Source: Ehretia macrophylla
Taxonomy: Eukaryota > Streptophyta > Magnoliopsida > Boraginales > Ehretiaceae
Direction of reading: 5' to 3'
Assembly (NCBI GenBank): GCA_037974665.1
Contig: CM075766.1
Coordinates: 48,535,569 to 48,599,568, forward strand
DNA length: 64,000 nt
The notes beneath the pieces are model-generated. The model was given only the letters and a program-made list of their open reading frames with translations, had not been told where the DNA came from and searched no databases. Position numbers and translations under genes: made by a program. This document shows, in pieces, positions 9,741-21,539 of the stretch (positions are counted from its first letter, which is position 1; the number at the start of each line of letters is the position of its first letter).

Positions 9741-12700
9741 TTCAAATGTTCTGAATGCCATGCATTCTTTAACGGTTTTCCGTTCTTGTCTCGAAGGTAG
9801 AAGGTCCCGGGTCGGACTTCTTTTATGACCTCGTAGGGTCCCTCCCAGGTCGGGGAAAGCTTGTTAGTGGAGCGCGGCAAAAAGATGGCCTTCCTGAGTA
9901 CGAGATCGCCGACCTTAATAGGCTTAGGCCTGACCTGCTTGGAAAAGGCTCTTTTCATTGCAGCTTTGCTGGCCAGCATTCTGATTTGAGCTTTAGCTCG
10001 GAGCTCTTCAGCGAGGTCGAGCTCTTCACGGATTCGTGCTCCGTTTATTTCTGGGTCATGGTGGAGGGTTCTACTGGTTGGAGACCCGATCTCCACTGGC
10101 AGCACGGCTTGAGTGCCGAAGGTCAGTTCGAAGGGCGATTCTCCCGTCGCCGAGCTGATATTGGTCCGTTGAGCCCACATCACTTCTGGGAGAATTGATG
10201 CCCATTGGCCCCCTGCTTCCTCCAGCTTGGTTTTCAGACCCTGCAAAATGATTTGGTTAGTTCTTTCAACTTGGCCATTACTTTGAGGGTGAGCAACAGA
10301 CGAGAATCTGAGGTCGATCCCAATCTCAGCACATTTGCCTCGAAAGTATGCACTGTCGAATTGCTTGCCGTGGTCGGTGACAATGACCTTTGGTACCCCA
10401 AATCGGCATATGATATTTTTCCATACAAAATCCCAAGCTGCCTTTTCTGTTATTCTGGCAACACCTTCAGCCTCGGGCCATTTGGTGAAGTAGTCTACGG
10501 CCACGAAGGCGTGTTTCTTTTGGCCGAGACTGGCCGGCAAGGGGCCGATGATGTCTAGACCCCACTGATAGAATGGCCAAGGGCTTATCATCACTGTGAG
10601 GTCTACAGCAGGCTTCCGCTGCACGCTGGCGAACCTCTGGCAGGTGTCGCACTTTTTTACATACTCTTTGGCATCTTGCTCTAAGGTTGGCCAAAAATAG
10701 CCGTACCTTAACGCCTTCCGAGCCAGAGCTTTACCCCCCAAGTGGTTTCCACACACCCCTTCATGAATCTCCCGGAGTACATAGTTTCCTTCCTCGGGTG
10801 CAACGCATTTCAAAAGAGGCCAGGTGTAGGCTCTTTTGTAGAGCTGCCCGGCAATTATGACAAACCTTGAGGCCTGCTTCATGAGTTTCCGAGCAGCTTT
10901 TTCATCCTCCGGGGTCATACCCCCTTCCAAATAGTCCATGATTGGTTTGGTCCAATCTGGATTTAAGTTGAGCTCGGCTACCGCTCGAATCCCCAACTGG
11001 ATACTAGGTTCAGATACTTCTTCCACGTGGACAAGGGTAGGTCGGCCCTCGCCCAAGGCTAGCCTGGATAGGGCGTCAGCCTTCATGTTCTCTTCTCTGG
11101 GAATCTGCTGTATCGTGAACCTTCTGAGTGTTGAGGTCAAATCCTTGACTCTGTTGAGGTAGGCTAGCATAGCACTGTCCTTGGCTTCGAACTCCCCAGA
11201 TATCTGACTTGCAACCAACTGAGAATCGGTGCTTAGATCGATTGTCTGTGCCCCGAGCTGAGCAGCAATTTTCAGCCCTGCAATCACCGCTTCATACTCT
11301 GCTTCATTGTTGGACGCCGAGAAGGCGAACTTGAGGGAGTACTGGTGCTCATGCCGGTTTGGGTCGAGGATGACCACCCCAGCTCCGCTCCCAGACTTCC
11401 CTGAGGCCCCATCCACATGGACCTTCCACACGTCCTCCGGGTCGTACTCTGCTCGGCCAGAGCACTCTACGACAAAGTCAGCAATGGCCTGGGCTTTGAT
11501 GGCTGTCCTGGGCTGGTAGGTGATGTCGAATTGACTCAACTCAACTGCCCATTTCAGTAGCCTGCCCGACGCTTCTGGTTTGTGCATGATGGATTTGAGC
11601 GGAGCATCAGTCATGACTTTAATCGGATGAGCATCGAAGTATGGTTTCAACTTTCTAGCCGCCGTGATGAGCGCGAGGGCGAGTTTTTCCAAGGAAGAGT
11701 ATCTCACCTCGGCTCCCTGCAAGGTTTTACTAACGTAGTAGACCGGCTTCTGCTCCTTGCCTTCTTCTCGGACTAGCGCCGCCGCCACCGCTGTTCCCGA
11801 GCATGCCAAGTATACTACCAGCTCCTCCCCCACCTCAGGTCGGGATAATAGAGGTGGCGAGGCTAAGTACCTTTTCAGCTCCTGGAAGGCGTTTTGGCAT
11901 TCCTCAGTCCATTCAAAGTTCTTAGGGTTCCTCAATATTTTGAATAGGGGAGCGCACTTGTCAGCCGACCTGGACATGAATCTGCTCAGCGCCGCGACTT
12001 TTCCTGCCAACACCTGGACGTCCTTCACGCAGGTCGGGGCACTAGGTCTAGGATAGCCTGGACTTTCTCCGGGTTGGCTTCTATCCCGCGGGCTGTTACC
12101 ATGAAGCCCAGGAACTTGCCTGCCTTGACGCCGAATGCGCACTTTTTCGGGTTCAATTTTATCCCAAAGTGCTCCATTACGGCGAAGGCCTCAGCCAGGT
12201 CGGTTACATGGTCTTCCGCCCTCCTGCTCTTGACCAACATGTCATCTACATAGATCTCCATATTCCGGCCAATCTGGTTCTTGAAGACCTTGTTCACCAT
12301 CCGAGTGTAGGTGGCTCCAGCATTCTTGAGGCCAAAAGGCATGACCTCATAGTAGTAGAGTCCTTTATCGGTGGTGAAGGCGGTCTTTTCTTTGTCCCCG
12401 GGTGCCATCTTGATTTGATTATAACCTTTGAAGGCATCCATGAAGGAGAGCAGCCCGAACCCGGAGGTGGCGTCCACCATTTGGTCCATCCGTGGCAGGG
12501 GGAAGCAATCCTTGGGGCAAGCTTTGTTGAGGTCGGTGAAATCAATACATAGTCTCCATCCACCAGAAGACTTCGTCACCAGCACCACATTGGACAGCCA
12601 AGTCGGGGACTGCAGTTCCTTTATGTGGCCGGCGTGCGCCAACTGGGCCACTTCTTCCTCTATGATTTGTTGCTTATCATAATGAAAGTGCCGACGCTTT

Positions 12701-15012
12701 TGTTTTACTGGATAGTGATTTGGGTCGGCATTCAGGTGATGCTCGATCACACTCGGGTCAATTCCTGTCATGTCAGAAGCAGACCAGGCAAATACATGCT
12801 CATTCTTTAAAAGAAATTGGCTTATACCTTTCTTGAGATTGGCAGATAGTTCGCACCCAATCTTTGCTCTCTTTGTTTCGTCAGAGAGCTCCACCTCCTG
12901 GAGGTCCTCAGCTGGGCTTCCCCTCTTAGCGTCTCTCTTTTCTTCGGGCAGATCCGGTCCCCAGCCGATTTGATACTTGGGGCGGAGGGAGTTTTCATAA
13001 CACTCCCGAGCTGATAGCTGGGCTCCGCGGATGGTGGCGACCCCAGACGGGGTCGGGAATTTCAGGGCCTGGTGGTACGTTGAGGGGACGGCCCTGAAAT
13101 GATTAAGCGCCACCCGACCTAAGATCCCGTTGTAGGTGGAGTTGCAATTCATTACAATGAAGTTGGCCTGCATCGACACCCACTTATCCCCAGCCTCCAA
13201 CTTCAGCGGGAGGTTGATGACTCCTTCGGCTCGGTGGGACTGCCCGGTGAAACCTGCTAAAGTACCACGCAATGGCCTGAGTCGGCTCCTGTCCAGCCCC
13301 ATTTGCTCAAAAGCACTGAGGAACAAGACTTCTGCCGAGCTCCCAGTGTCTATCATCAGCCTTTTGACGGTGAAGTTGGCTATCTCTGCGCTGATCACCA
13401 GGGGGTCGTCGTGAGGCAATATGACCCCCTCCAAGTCTTCTGAGGAAAAGGTGATCCTTTGCATCCCCGGGGCCGGTCCCTTCATTGGTCCATATTCCCT
13501 CCCTGCACGAACATAACCCTTTCTGCCTGCCGAGGTCTCGCCTCCTGACGCTAGCCCTCCCGCTATGGTTTCAATCACAGCCAGACGTCCGCCCCCAACC
13601 TGGCGCCTGGACGGACTTCTCTCCCTATCCCTTTGTTCCGTATTTCGGGTCGGCTGTTGATCTACATACCTCCGAAGGTGACCTCGGGCAATCAGTGCCT
13701 CGATCTCCTGCTTCAAGTCTTTACACTCTTCGGTGGTATGGCCATAGTCCATGTGGTAGCGGCAATATTTGGTCTTATTGCGCTTATCAGGCCGGCCTTT
13801 CATTCTCGGTGCCGGAGGCAGGTGGTTTTGGTGCTGGATCTCCATCAGGATCTGCTCCCTCGAGGTGTTGAGGGGAGTGAACATCGTGAACCGTGGGTTC
13901 GGCTTCGGCTGCTGGGGCTGCTTGCTTCGGTCATTCTGGGCTTTGGCCCCAGGTTGGGCTCGGGAGGCCTCTCCTTTCTTCCCGGCCTCCTTCTCCTTGT
14001 CATCATCCCTTTTCGCCTGGTGGATTTCCTCCGAGTGTATGTACCCTTCTGCTCGTACCATCAGCTCGGATACAGTATCCACAGGATCAATTGCTAAGGA
14101 AGACGTGAGTGGGCCCGACCTAAGCCCACTCTGGTAAGCCATCAGAGCCATGGAGTCCTCCAGGTTCGGAATTCGGAGGGACTCCTCATTAAATCTGGCC
14201 GTGTAAGCCCTCAAGCTTTCCCCTCGATGCTGCTTCACCAACAGCAATGTTGAAGTATGACGAGTGGCGCGGCGGCTTCCCGCGAAGCGAGACAGGAATG
14301 CCTCAGCCAGCTGGTGGAAACTTGCAATTGAACCTGGACGGAGTTTTTGGAACCAATCCAAGGCATTGCCAACCAAGGTGGTCGGGAACGTCTTCGCCTT
14401 CATGAGATCTGGCATATCATGCAGAGTCATGTGGTGGTCAAAATTGAGCAGGTGGCTGGCTGGGTCTCCGTCTCCATTGTAAACGGCCAGGTTGGGCATG
14501 CGATTGCCGGTGGGTAGGGGCGTGGCCAATACCTCGGGAGAGAGTGGGCTTACACCGAGTTGGTTGATGACCTTAGCTATGGCAGCCGCGGTCTTTGCTT
14601 GCTCGGGGTCGGCTTGAACCGCCCTTTTGCCTCTCTCCGGGTCGGACCTTGGTGTTGGCTCGTAAAAGCCCTCCTCTTCCTGCGTCCGTTTTCGTCTAGA
14701 CTCCGGGATGTGGAACTGGGGGCGCGATGGCCGCGGCCCGGCCTCTTGCGGTGCCAGGGGGCCCTCAGCCAGCCGGGCCACCTGCTCCTTAAGTTCTTCG
14801 AACATCCTCAGCATCATCCTTATCTCCGGTGATAGGTTGGAGTTTGGGTCTCCTTCTGCTGCGGGGTTGGTTTGAGTGGCTAAGTGTATGCGTTGGCTCG
14901 TTCCAACGTCGGCTTGGGTTAGGTTTTGGCTGGGCGCCTGTGTGGCTTCGAGGTCCCCTTCCAGGTTGGGCGAATCCTCTGCCGGTATGTTGTGGCTTCT
15001 AGTTTGCACCAT
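9725..15012 (-). CDS. gag-pol of element F (gag, protease, RT, RNase H, aRNase H, integrase)
   Basis: The coding region starts at the ATG of MVQTRSHNIPAEDS and holds, in order: gag with its capsid region and a C/H-rich element (CRYHMDYGHTTEEC); an aspartic protease with LMIDTGSSAE at about 13333-13360; reverse transcriptase with IYVDD at about 12236-12260; the Ty3 RNase H; a second RNase H of archaeal type (VHVDGASG near 11420, NNEAEYEA); and integrase with its zinc-binding part (CDTCQR) near 10640 and the catalytic core at about 10560-10150. The C terminus (WEGPYEVIKEV) has no chromodomain, as in the Tat lineage. The region looks nearly whole with about one break. Confidence 0.95.
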
Positions 15013-15062
15013 AATGGCTTCTCAATGAGTGGTGAAGAGAGTTATAGAAGAACTCGTCGTTC

Positions 15063-15080
15063 CCCACAGACGGCGCCAAA
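15063..15080 (-). promoter_or_regulatory. Primer binding site of element F
   Basis: The minus strand reads TTGGCGCCGTCTGTGGGG, two bases inside the 5' LTR. This form is typical of Tat and Athila elements and differs from the iMet sites of A, B, D and E, so F belongs to a separate lineage. Confidence 0.85.
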
Positions 15081-15082
15081 CT

Positions 15083-15550
15083 GTCGAGGTTGAAAATCTC
15101 ACAGTTAGACTCGGAAGCTGCTTTGGCCGAGCTGGACTCCTTCGATCCGACTCCGAGCTGAACTTTCCTGGTCGGCTGTAGGTCCTGCACAAGGAAGACA
15201 AGGAAAAGGCGGGGTGACGACCCGGATTTTCCCCTCAGGCGTGCGAATGATTAATATGTCCGAGCTAGCAAAGTAGTTTAGAGCAATTAATAGCGAGAGA
15301 GAGAGTAAATGAGGAGGGTTGAGCTCTATTTATACTAAGTTTAGGTCTGACAGCATTTAATGCGACGCAGCTTTACGTCCCATCAGTGCTTTATGTCCCA
15401 TCGGAACAGCTGGAACTGAGGTCGGGGTTAATGGGGTCGGGTCAGTCATCTGGGGTTGATCATTGGGCTGAGCGAGCTGCTGGTGGAGCGCGGATTGGCC
15501 CACCTCCGATCAGGTCGGCTAATTTAGCTCAGCTCGGGAACCCCTCGTCA
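15083..15550 (-). repeat. Element F 5' LTR
   Basis: This 468-bp LTR is at the upstream end of the minus-strand element. It begins and ends like the other copy and is followed by the duplicated target CCCTA (15551-15555). Confidence 0.95.
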
Positions 15551-15555
15551 CCCTA

Positions 15556-15636
15556 AAATCTTGTCGGGTTTGGATTTGGGTTGTGAATAGATTGATTGTT
15601 AGAACTCCCGGTCTCGAGAGGGATCGGGGTGTCACA
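15556..15636 (+). repeat. Element A right LTR, last 81 bases
   Basis: The LTR resumes after element F and runs to TGTCACA, matching 1553-1633. The next base belongs to atp1. Confidence 0.9.
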
Positions 15637-16776
15637 GGCAGACCCGACGCGATTGACAAATAAGCCGACGTTAATAGCAGGTCTAATTTCGTGATAAAAG
15701 ACCTCTATTTTTAAATAGATTTGTCCATCAGTAATAGGGATCACATTGGTGGGAATATAGGTCGATACGTCTCCAGCTTGTGTTTCAATGACGGGTAAGG
15801 CGGTAAAGTTACCTGCGCCTGTCTGGTCCGATAATTTAGCCGCTCTTTCTAAGAGATGGGAATGTAAATAGAAAACATCCCCTGGGAAAGCCTCATGACC
15901 TGGTGGTCGGCGTAACAATAATGACATTTGTCGATATGCCACCGCCTGTTTACTAAGATCATCATAGATTATTAATGCGTGCATTCCATTATCGCAGAAA
16001 TATTCCCCCATGGCACACTTAGAATATGGGGCAAAAAATTGCAGAGGAGCAGGATCTGAAGCGGTGGCTGCTACAAGAATAGAATATTCCAAAGCATTCG
16101 CTTCTGAAAGAATTTGAACTAATTGTGCCACAGTTGAGCGTTTCTGTCCAATCGCTACATAGACACAATACAATCTCTCACTCTCAGAGGTGGCCCTTGA
16201 GTTCATTTGCTTTTGGTTTAATATGGTATCGATAGCAATAGCAGTTTTTCTAGTTTGTTGGTCCCCGATTATAAGTTCTCGTTGACCACGACCTATAGGA
16301 ACCAGGCTGTCTACCGCTTTTAACCCTGTTTGCATAGGTTCGTGCACAGATTTACGTTCAATAATCCCAGGGGATTTCACTTTGACACGTCTTCGCTCGT
16401 GATCGCTTAGAGCTCCTCTTCCATTAATAAGTACTCCTAAGGTGTTGACCATATGCCCTAGCATAGCCTTTCCCACAGGAACATCCACAATGGATCCAGT
16501 GCACTTGACAAGATCTCCTTCTTTAATAGCAGTATCACTACCAAAGATAACAATCCCTACATTCTCATTCTCAAGATTCAAGGCTATTCCTTTCACACCG
16601 CTAGCAAATTCAACCATTTCCCCAGCTTGAATCTCGTTCAATCCATAAACACGTGCAATCCCATCTCCAACCGAGACCACTCGACTCATCTCATCCACTT
16701 GAAAATTCATGTAAAAGTTGATAATTTGACTTTCTAATAAAGTCGTTAGTTCCGCAGCTTTGGGAGAGAGTTCCAT
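15637..16776 (-). pseudogene. atp1: atp1, ATP synthase F1 alpha subunit, 3'-truncated nuclear copy
   Basis: This is the mitochondrial alpha subunit of ATP synthase. I set the start at the ATG of [10 protein letters not shown] (16776), which matches the usual MEFSPRAAELT; the frame is open 14 codons further upstream but that part is not conserved. Residues 1-380 of roughly 508 are present; the rest was separated by element A. Domains: N-terminal beta barrel, Walker A region at residues 171-178, Walker B ([10 protein letters not shown]). The Walker A motif normally reads GDRQTGKT but here reads GDQQTRKT, from CGA to CAA and GGA to AGA. Other changes from the common plant form include R to C or H, G to K, G to R, D to N and E to K, nearly all G/C to A/T. 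An active alpha subunit is not expected from this copy. Confidence 0.95.
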
Positions 16777-17489
16777 AATGAAATTACAGATCGAGTTAAG
16801 GGAAAATGCCACTTCCAAATCAAATCAAAGATCTTTTTTGATTTTCTATTCATTAGGGGCATAACCAAGCTTTGCTTGATATATTTGGTTTAACCCCTTT
16901 TTTTATAGTCTTTCTTTCATCATTCTAATTTTCAAGAATGAATGAAAGATATTTTTTATTCACTTCTTTGACTTTGACGCATTCGTATTCGAAATCTCGT
17001 GCTCTCATTTTTGTTTAATAATCGCTTCTAGTTAGTTAATATTCGATCTACCTTGGCAACAAGCTTTATCTTGGTAGATAGGGGCACTTTCTTTTCTTAT
17101 CTTATCTTAGCGCCTTCTTCTCCTTTATTCCCATAACACTCAAACAGCTTTCTTGAAAAGGGTGAACTTGGGGAACAACATCTTTGGTGAAAGAGACAAT
17201 GGTTAGGTCAGAAGCATGACGCACGCACTGCAATCCAAAGGAGGACATAAGCAAGATGAATCTTTTTTTCTTTCTCTTTCTATAATAAATTACGTAATGG
17301 TTTCAGGGCTAAAGCACATATATATAGAGAGGTACGAAGGAGAGATGTGTCAGTTAGATGATAAGAATTACTAGGGTCTGCCAGTGGTATTTGATTGAAA
17401 TAGTGTGGCACCGCTACGAATGACTTTCTTTAATTATATAGCCCCTCTTCTAATTCCCAGAATAGATTTGATCCATTAGGTTTTGACTT
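16777..17489. other. Mitochondrial-type spacer upstream of atp1
   Basis: No gene is recognised. Around 16910-16950 an imperfect inverted repeat (TTTCATCATTCT and AGAATGAATGAAA) could fold into a hairpin in the region that would be the atp1 5' leader or promoter. Confidence 0.5.
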
Positions 17490-17810
17490 TCTCTTCTTTA
17501 GATTGCACTAGTTTGCCGAGCCATAGTTTGCTTGTTTTAGTCCATACAAGGCCTTCCTGAGTCGACTAACTAGATGTGAAGAAACTGATCGCCTTGGCAA
17601 AGGCTTCATGGACCTCATGTACTTTTCCATTCAGAAAAAAATGCCCCACATCTCAGACGAACGAAGACTACTTTCTCACCGTGACAACTGCAATCAGAGC
17701 ATGTACAAAAGTAACCTTTTCCAGTGGGGCAAAAGTCTTCTCAAATCAATACCAAGAGTGAGTTTGAATTTCCCTCAATAGTGGTCTTTCCATCTGTAAG
17801 AGGTTTGAAA
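17490..17810 (-). mobile_element. Ty1/Copia reverse transcriptase fossil
   Basis: Minus-strand translation shows pieces of a Copia RT in order: a KGF-like segment, KTFAP near 17730, an FLNGK-like segment near 17620, and RLRKALYGLKQA near 17540, the standard Copia consensus. The frame is heavily decayed with several breaks. Plant mitochondrial genomes commonly hold such nuclear retrotransposon scraps, so this may have entered the mitochondrion before the whole segment went back to the nucleus (inference). Confidence 0.75.
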
Positions 17811-19067
17811 CCCATTTCTATCTGATATGGTAATGAATGACGTCTTCTGCAAGACTGAAAATTCCTCAGATATGGGCCTACTGCCACTGAGGCTCGAAGA
17901 CCTCACTATCATTTTGCGGCTTCAAAGAATAATGAACAATGGCAAGAAAAGCACTATGCTGAGATTAAAGAATATGGGTGTCACAAATAAAAACAACGTA
18001 CCTCAGGTAAGGACGAAAGGCCACCGAGCTCCAACGACAAATCAATAGTCGACTCTGGATGGGTAGCAGTTGAGTCACTAGCGTGTCAAGAACAAGAAGA
18101 GGTATGAAGTAACTCGACTGATAAGGAGAGGAAGGTAGACGCTCGACCGGGGTGGAATCCATTTTTTATGTTGGAGGATACTTTCCAGCCTTACTCAAAT
18201 AGGGGGTGTAAATGCCGAAGAAAAAGAGAGGGAGACAGCTCAGAATACAACGGAGGGTCAAACTCCAGTTGGTTTTCCAAGATCGATGGATCAGCATGAG
18301 ATTGTCAGGAATAAAACTTCCAATGCTCCTGACGCCTCTGGTTCTGCTTAACCCTTTCGGGCTCCCGTTGCTAAATTTGACGAAGCAGGTCCCAGGAGAA
18401 GAGGTCATAAAATCGGTATTCAAATCAGGTCTAGCTCAGCAAAGGAGAAGGCGATCAGCAGTGAGAAAGTTTGAATTTCAAAAAAAAAAATGATTTGTTT
18501 AAAGATTATCTTATAATAATGTTGTTTTTTGACAGGAGTAGACTCGGTAGTCGAAGACTCGTCTAAAAGAAAGGAGACAAAGGTTGTAGGAGGATTATCT
18601 ACTGCAGACGAAGCAGAACCCTCCTTAGAAGAGAAAACAATTCCTTCATCAATCACAAATGTTCCTGATGAAGTGTTAGGTGGTATGAGACAATCGTTCT
18701 ACTTTTCATCTTCGTATAGAGACTTAGAATGAACTGAGTTATCTTTGTATGGCTTAGACTAATTTGAGATACATGTTATTGAAGGTAATGTCAGCCGTGT
18801 GGAAACTGAACCAAGGTCAGGATTGGATGTACCTACTGGTGACATCCAACAATTAATCCCAACTCTGACAGGAACATCCTAGAGTCCTGACAACTTCTTT
18901 GCTGATGTGCAGGATGAAGAACAAAACAAGGCCAGGCTCAAGCAAGAAATAAGGTAGAATTTTGATAACCCAGACGAAGGAGCTTCGTCAGATGAAGACG
19001 GTTATGCGCCTTTGTTCCACACAGGCTCAAATGTATAAGTTATTCACATGTCACCACATTCAAAAGA
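17811..19067. other. Spacer without recognised gene
   Basis: The stretch holds a few short frames (for example 18212-18493 on the plus strand and its antisense) that match nothing I know. It ends at the target duplication CCGTT of element D. It may be mitochondrial spacer or more retrotransposon debris. Confidence 0.4.
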
Positions 19068-19072
19068 CCGTT

Positions 19073-21511
19073 TGTCACGCCCCAACTCGACCCCACCTAC
19101 AATCAGTCAGGACGCAACGGAATTTCGGCAGCATAACGACAGTAAATAGATTTCCGAGGTTCTAAACCAACCTCATTAATAACATTAAACATCCAATTCT
19201 ATAACCATACAAACAACAACTCCTCAACAGCATAACAAAACACAACATAACCGTAATATACAATAATCAGTCTTCGTTATCTGCCTCCGTTCCAACATAA
19301 CATACAATACCTCAACCTTATCATACTTTTCAAAAATAAGTTGAGACACATCTAACAACTTAACCATAGACAAAAGAAAGCCACTAAGTTAACATCATTT
19401 GGATCATCATCTTTCAGCATCTATTACAATAAGAACCATAAAGCATATAAAAGTCTATTAAGCTAATATACATGACATTAAACAATATAGAATCATGGAT
19501 AAGACTCAGGAACATATGACTCGTCCACGTAAGGCACATTTTCCTATTCAGGAGGCACGTACCCGTAATCCGGCTCTGCAACACCTGTAAGCATGCAATA
19601 ATAGAGAGTGAGCTTTATACATAAGCCCAGTGAGGATCCGATAGATCTCGACAGTATTCACTACGCTCCTTGGATTTAGTCCTTTGAGCAAGTAAACACA
19701 CAAAAACAATAATAACATTATCATCACATAACTATATAACCATTCAATAAAGGATACTCTATTTGGTGTAGCTCCAAACGCCATCACGATCTCAACCGTT
19801 CTTCTTATAACTCCCCATTACTCACGCACCCGAGGTACCTCACTAGCCCCTCCCTCCATGACACCTCCGTCATGCGAGCTGGGGGTAGCCTATGGCAGTC
19901 ATGCCGTTATCAACCCGACAGCCCAACGCTGCCCGAGAGGTGGCACACACATACCAACACTCCATAATCATCAATCATCAATCATCAATCAATCAATTGG
20001 GAGATCAGCAACAAAAGTGCCCGACTCCCGAACCCAATAATAATCAAACATTAACACTACTATACGATCAATATTAAATTCACCACCAACCAACGAAGTT
20101 AGATGACAAAGTAGGCCATCTAACCGGACATGCATAATATACACAATTAAACCCTAAATTACTCCTCAACAACTCACCATTCAACACTCGAACACAACCC
20201 AATCATCTAAAGGCATCGTTCAAGAAATTAAAGAATGACAACCTAAACTTCTAAAATTCATAACTTACAATCTACTAATCCAAACATTGCCAAATCAGTT
20301 TCTATCACTCACCCATTCAACCTACTACATTAGCCCTCTCGGAAATCCACCATAACACCTCCAAATCATGCCCGATAACCCTAAAACCCTAGGATGTCTT
20401 GGCTGGATTTTCTGGATTTTCACACGAACAATGTAATCGAAAATTCGGCATTACAACAGCGCTAACACGTAATTATCAAGTATTTAGAAATCGACAGCAA
20501 TCGATTTCGATCAACACAACTCATTTAATTCAACTTTGAACATTTTAATCAAAATTAAATACCCGGAAAATAAAAATTATGCTACATCCCACAGAAATTC
20601 GTAGTATTAGTATATAACGATCCCTAGCATGCAAGGAGCAATAATCTATCATCAGATTTCAATTCTAACGGTTAAATTTTCATTTATGAGCAAAAGTATA
20701 AAAATGACATTTTGAGATCTAGAATTTTTCTCTCACCTTTGATGCGATATAAGCCTAGGAATGCATGCTATGCGTGCCCAACAAGCAGAATCCAAATCGG
20801 TGCGAAGTTCTACGGACAAAAACTAGGTTTTTCTTTGAAAAATTGATTGAAAAGCTTGAGTTTTTCTCTTTCTTTTTCTCTCTTCTTTCTCTCGGCCTTG
20901 TGTGTGTTTGTGGTGGTGTTTTGTGTTGTGTTGAGTGTGTGTTTATGACAATATATAATTAAAAGCTTAGTCAATTAAAAAAAATGCAAAGTCAAAGTAG
21001 TTTAAGTTAGTATTTTTGTGTTTTAATGACTTTAAACTCATTTTATTGCTCACCAAGCTCAAAATAATTATGCAACCCCCAAGATATCTCAAGTGGAGTA
21101 TTTTTAGGTGACAAGAAGTTTTACAATCCAACAATTTCACCTGAGTCGGCTTAAAACTCGATTTTCGTAAAAGTCGGTGTAAAAACCCTAATAAATTCTT
21201 AAGCCGATTTTAAAACCGTTTTCATCAAACACAGGTCTATTAAAGTCCGTGTACTAGGTCTAGAAGGGTTAAAAAGACCAGTTTCAAAATTTTAGCGGAC
21301 GTGTTTCGAAAATACTATTCACTGAAAATCGACGATAAAATTTCTGACTCCGTTTTTGATGAAAATTTCATGAATGCACATTTAGCACGTATTAGGAGTA
21401 TTGACATCAAAATTATAACTTTCTAGGTCCTATAGCACATAAACAGATCATATGCACGCAAAACGAGGTATAGCACGTAAAACGAGATAAGCAGGAAAGT
21501 GGGGTTTCACA
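19073..21511 (-). repeat. Element D 3' LTR
   Basis: On the plus strand it runs from TGTCACGCCCC to GGGGTTTCACA. It is almost identical to 25691-28135. Short open frames here recur in the other LTR and are not genes. Confidence 0.95.
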
Positions 21512-21524
21512 TTCTCCCCTCCTT
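21512..21524 (-). promoter_or_regulatory. Polypurine tract of element D
   Basis: The minus strand reads AAGGAGGGGAGAA next to the 3' LTR. A second purine-rich block (AGGGGGAAAT) lies a few bases further inside. Confidence 0.75.
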
Positions 21525-21539
21525 ATAGAAATTTCCCCC

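Larger units (their letters stand above)
5782..15550 (-). mobile_element. Element F: Ty3 retrotransposon, Tat lineage, nearly whole, nested in A
   Basis: This 9.8-kb element lies on the minus strand with LTRs of 468-469 bp, primer site, gag-pol, a purine tract and an extra antisense gene. Its 5-bp target duplication CCCTA flanks it (5777-5781 and 15551-15555) and it splits the right LTR of element A. The lineage call rests on the second, archaeal-type RNase H between RNase H and integrase, the YVDD active site in IYVDDMLVKS, the primer site GGCGCCGTCTGTGG, and extra coding sequence between pol and the 3' LTR. The LTRs differ at about eight positions, so the insertion is young (well under 1 to 2 My with the usual plant rate). 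It looks almost whole, with about one break in gag-pol. Confidence 0.95.
1..15636 (+). mobile_element. Element A: non-autonomous LTR retrotransposon, split by a nested element
   Basis: This is a Ty3-type LTR element seen from inside its left LTR to the end of its right LTR. It has two long LTRs (about 2.5 kb when whole), an initiator-Met tRNA primer site, a purine tract, and only about 1.7 kb of internal DNA with no gag, protease, RT, RNase H or integrase. The termini are an imperfect inverted repeat (TGTGATACCCCG ... CGGGGTGTCACA). The right LTR is interrupted by element F. It lies inside a mitochondrial-type atp1, which stops exactly at its right end; its left flank and left target duplication are outside the window. 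LTR termini, primer site and purine tract resemble those of elements D and E, which suggests (inference) that it moved with proteins from such chromoviruses. Confidence 0.85.
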
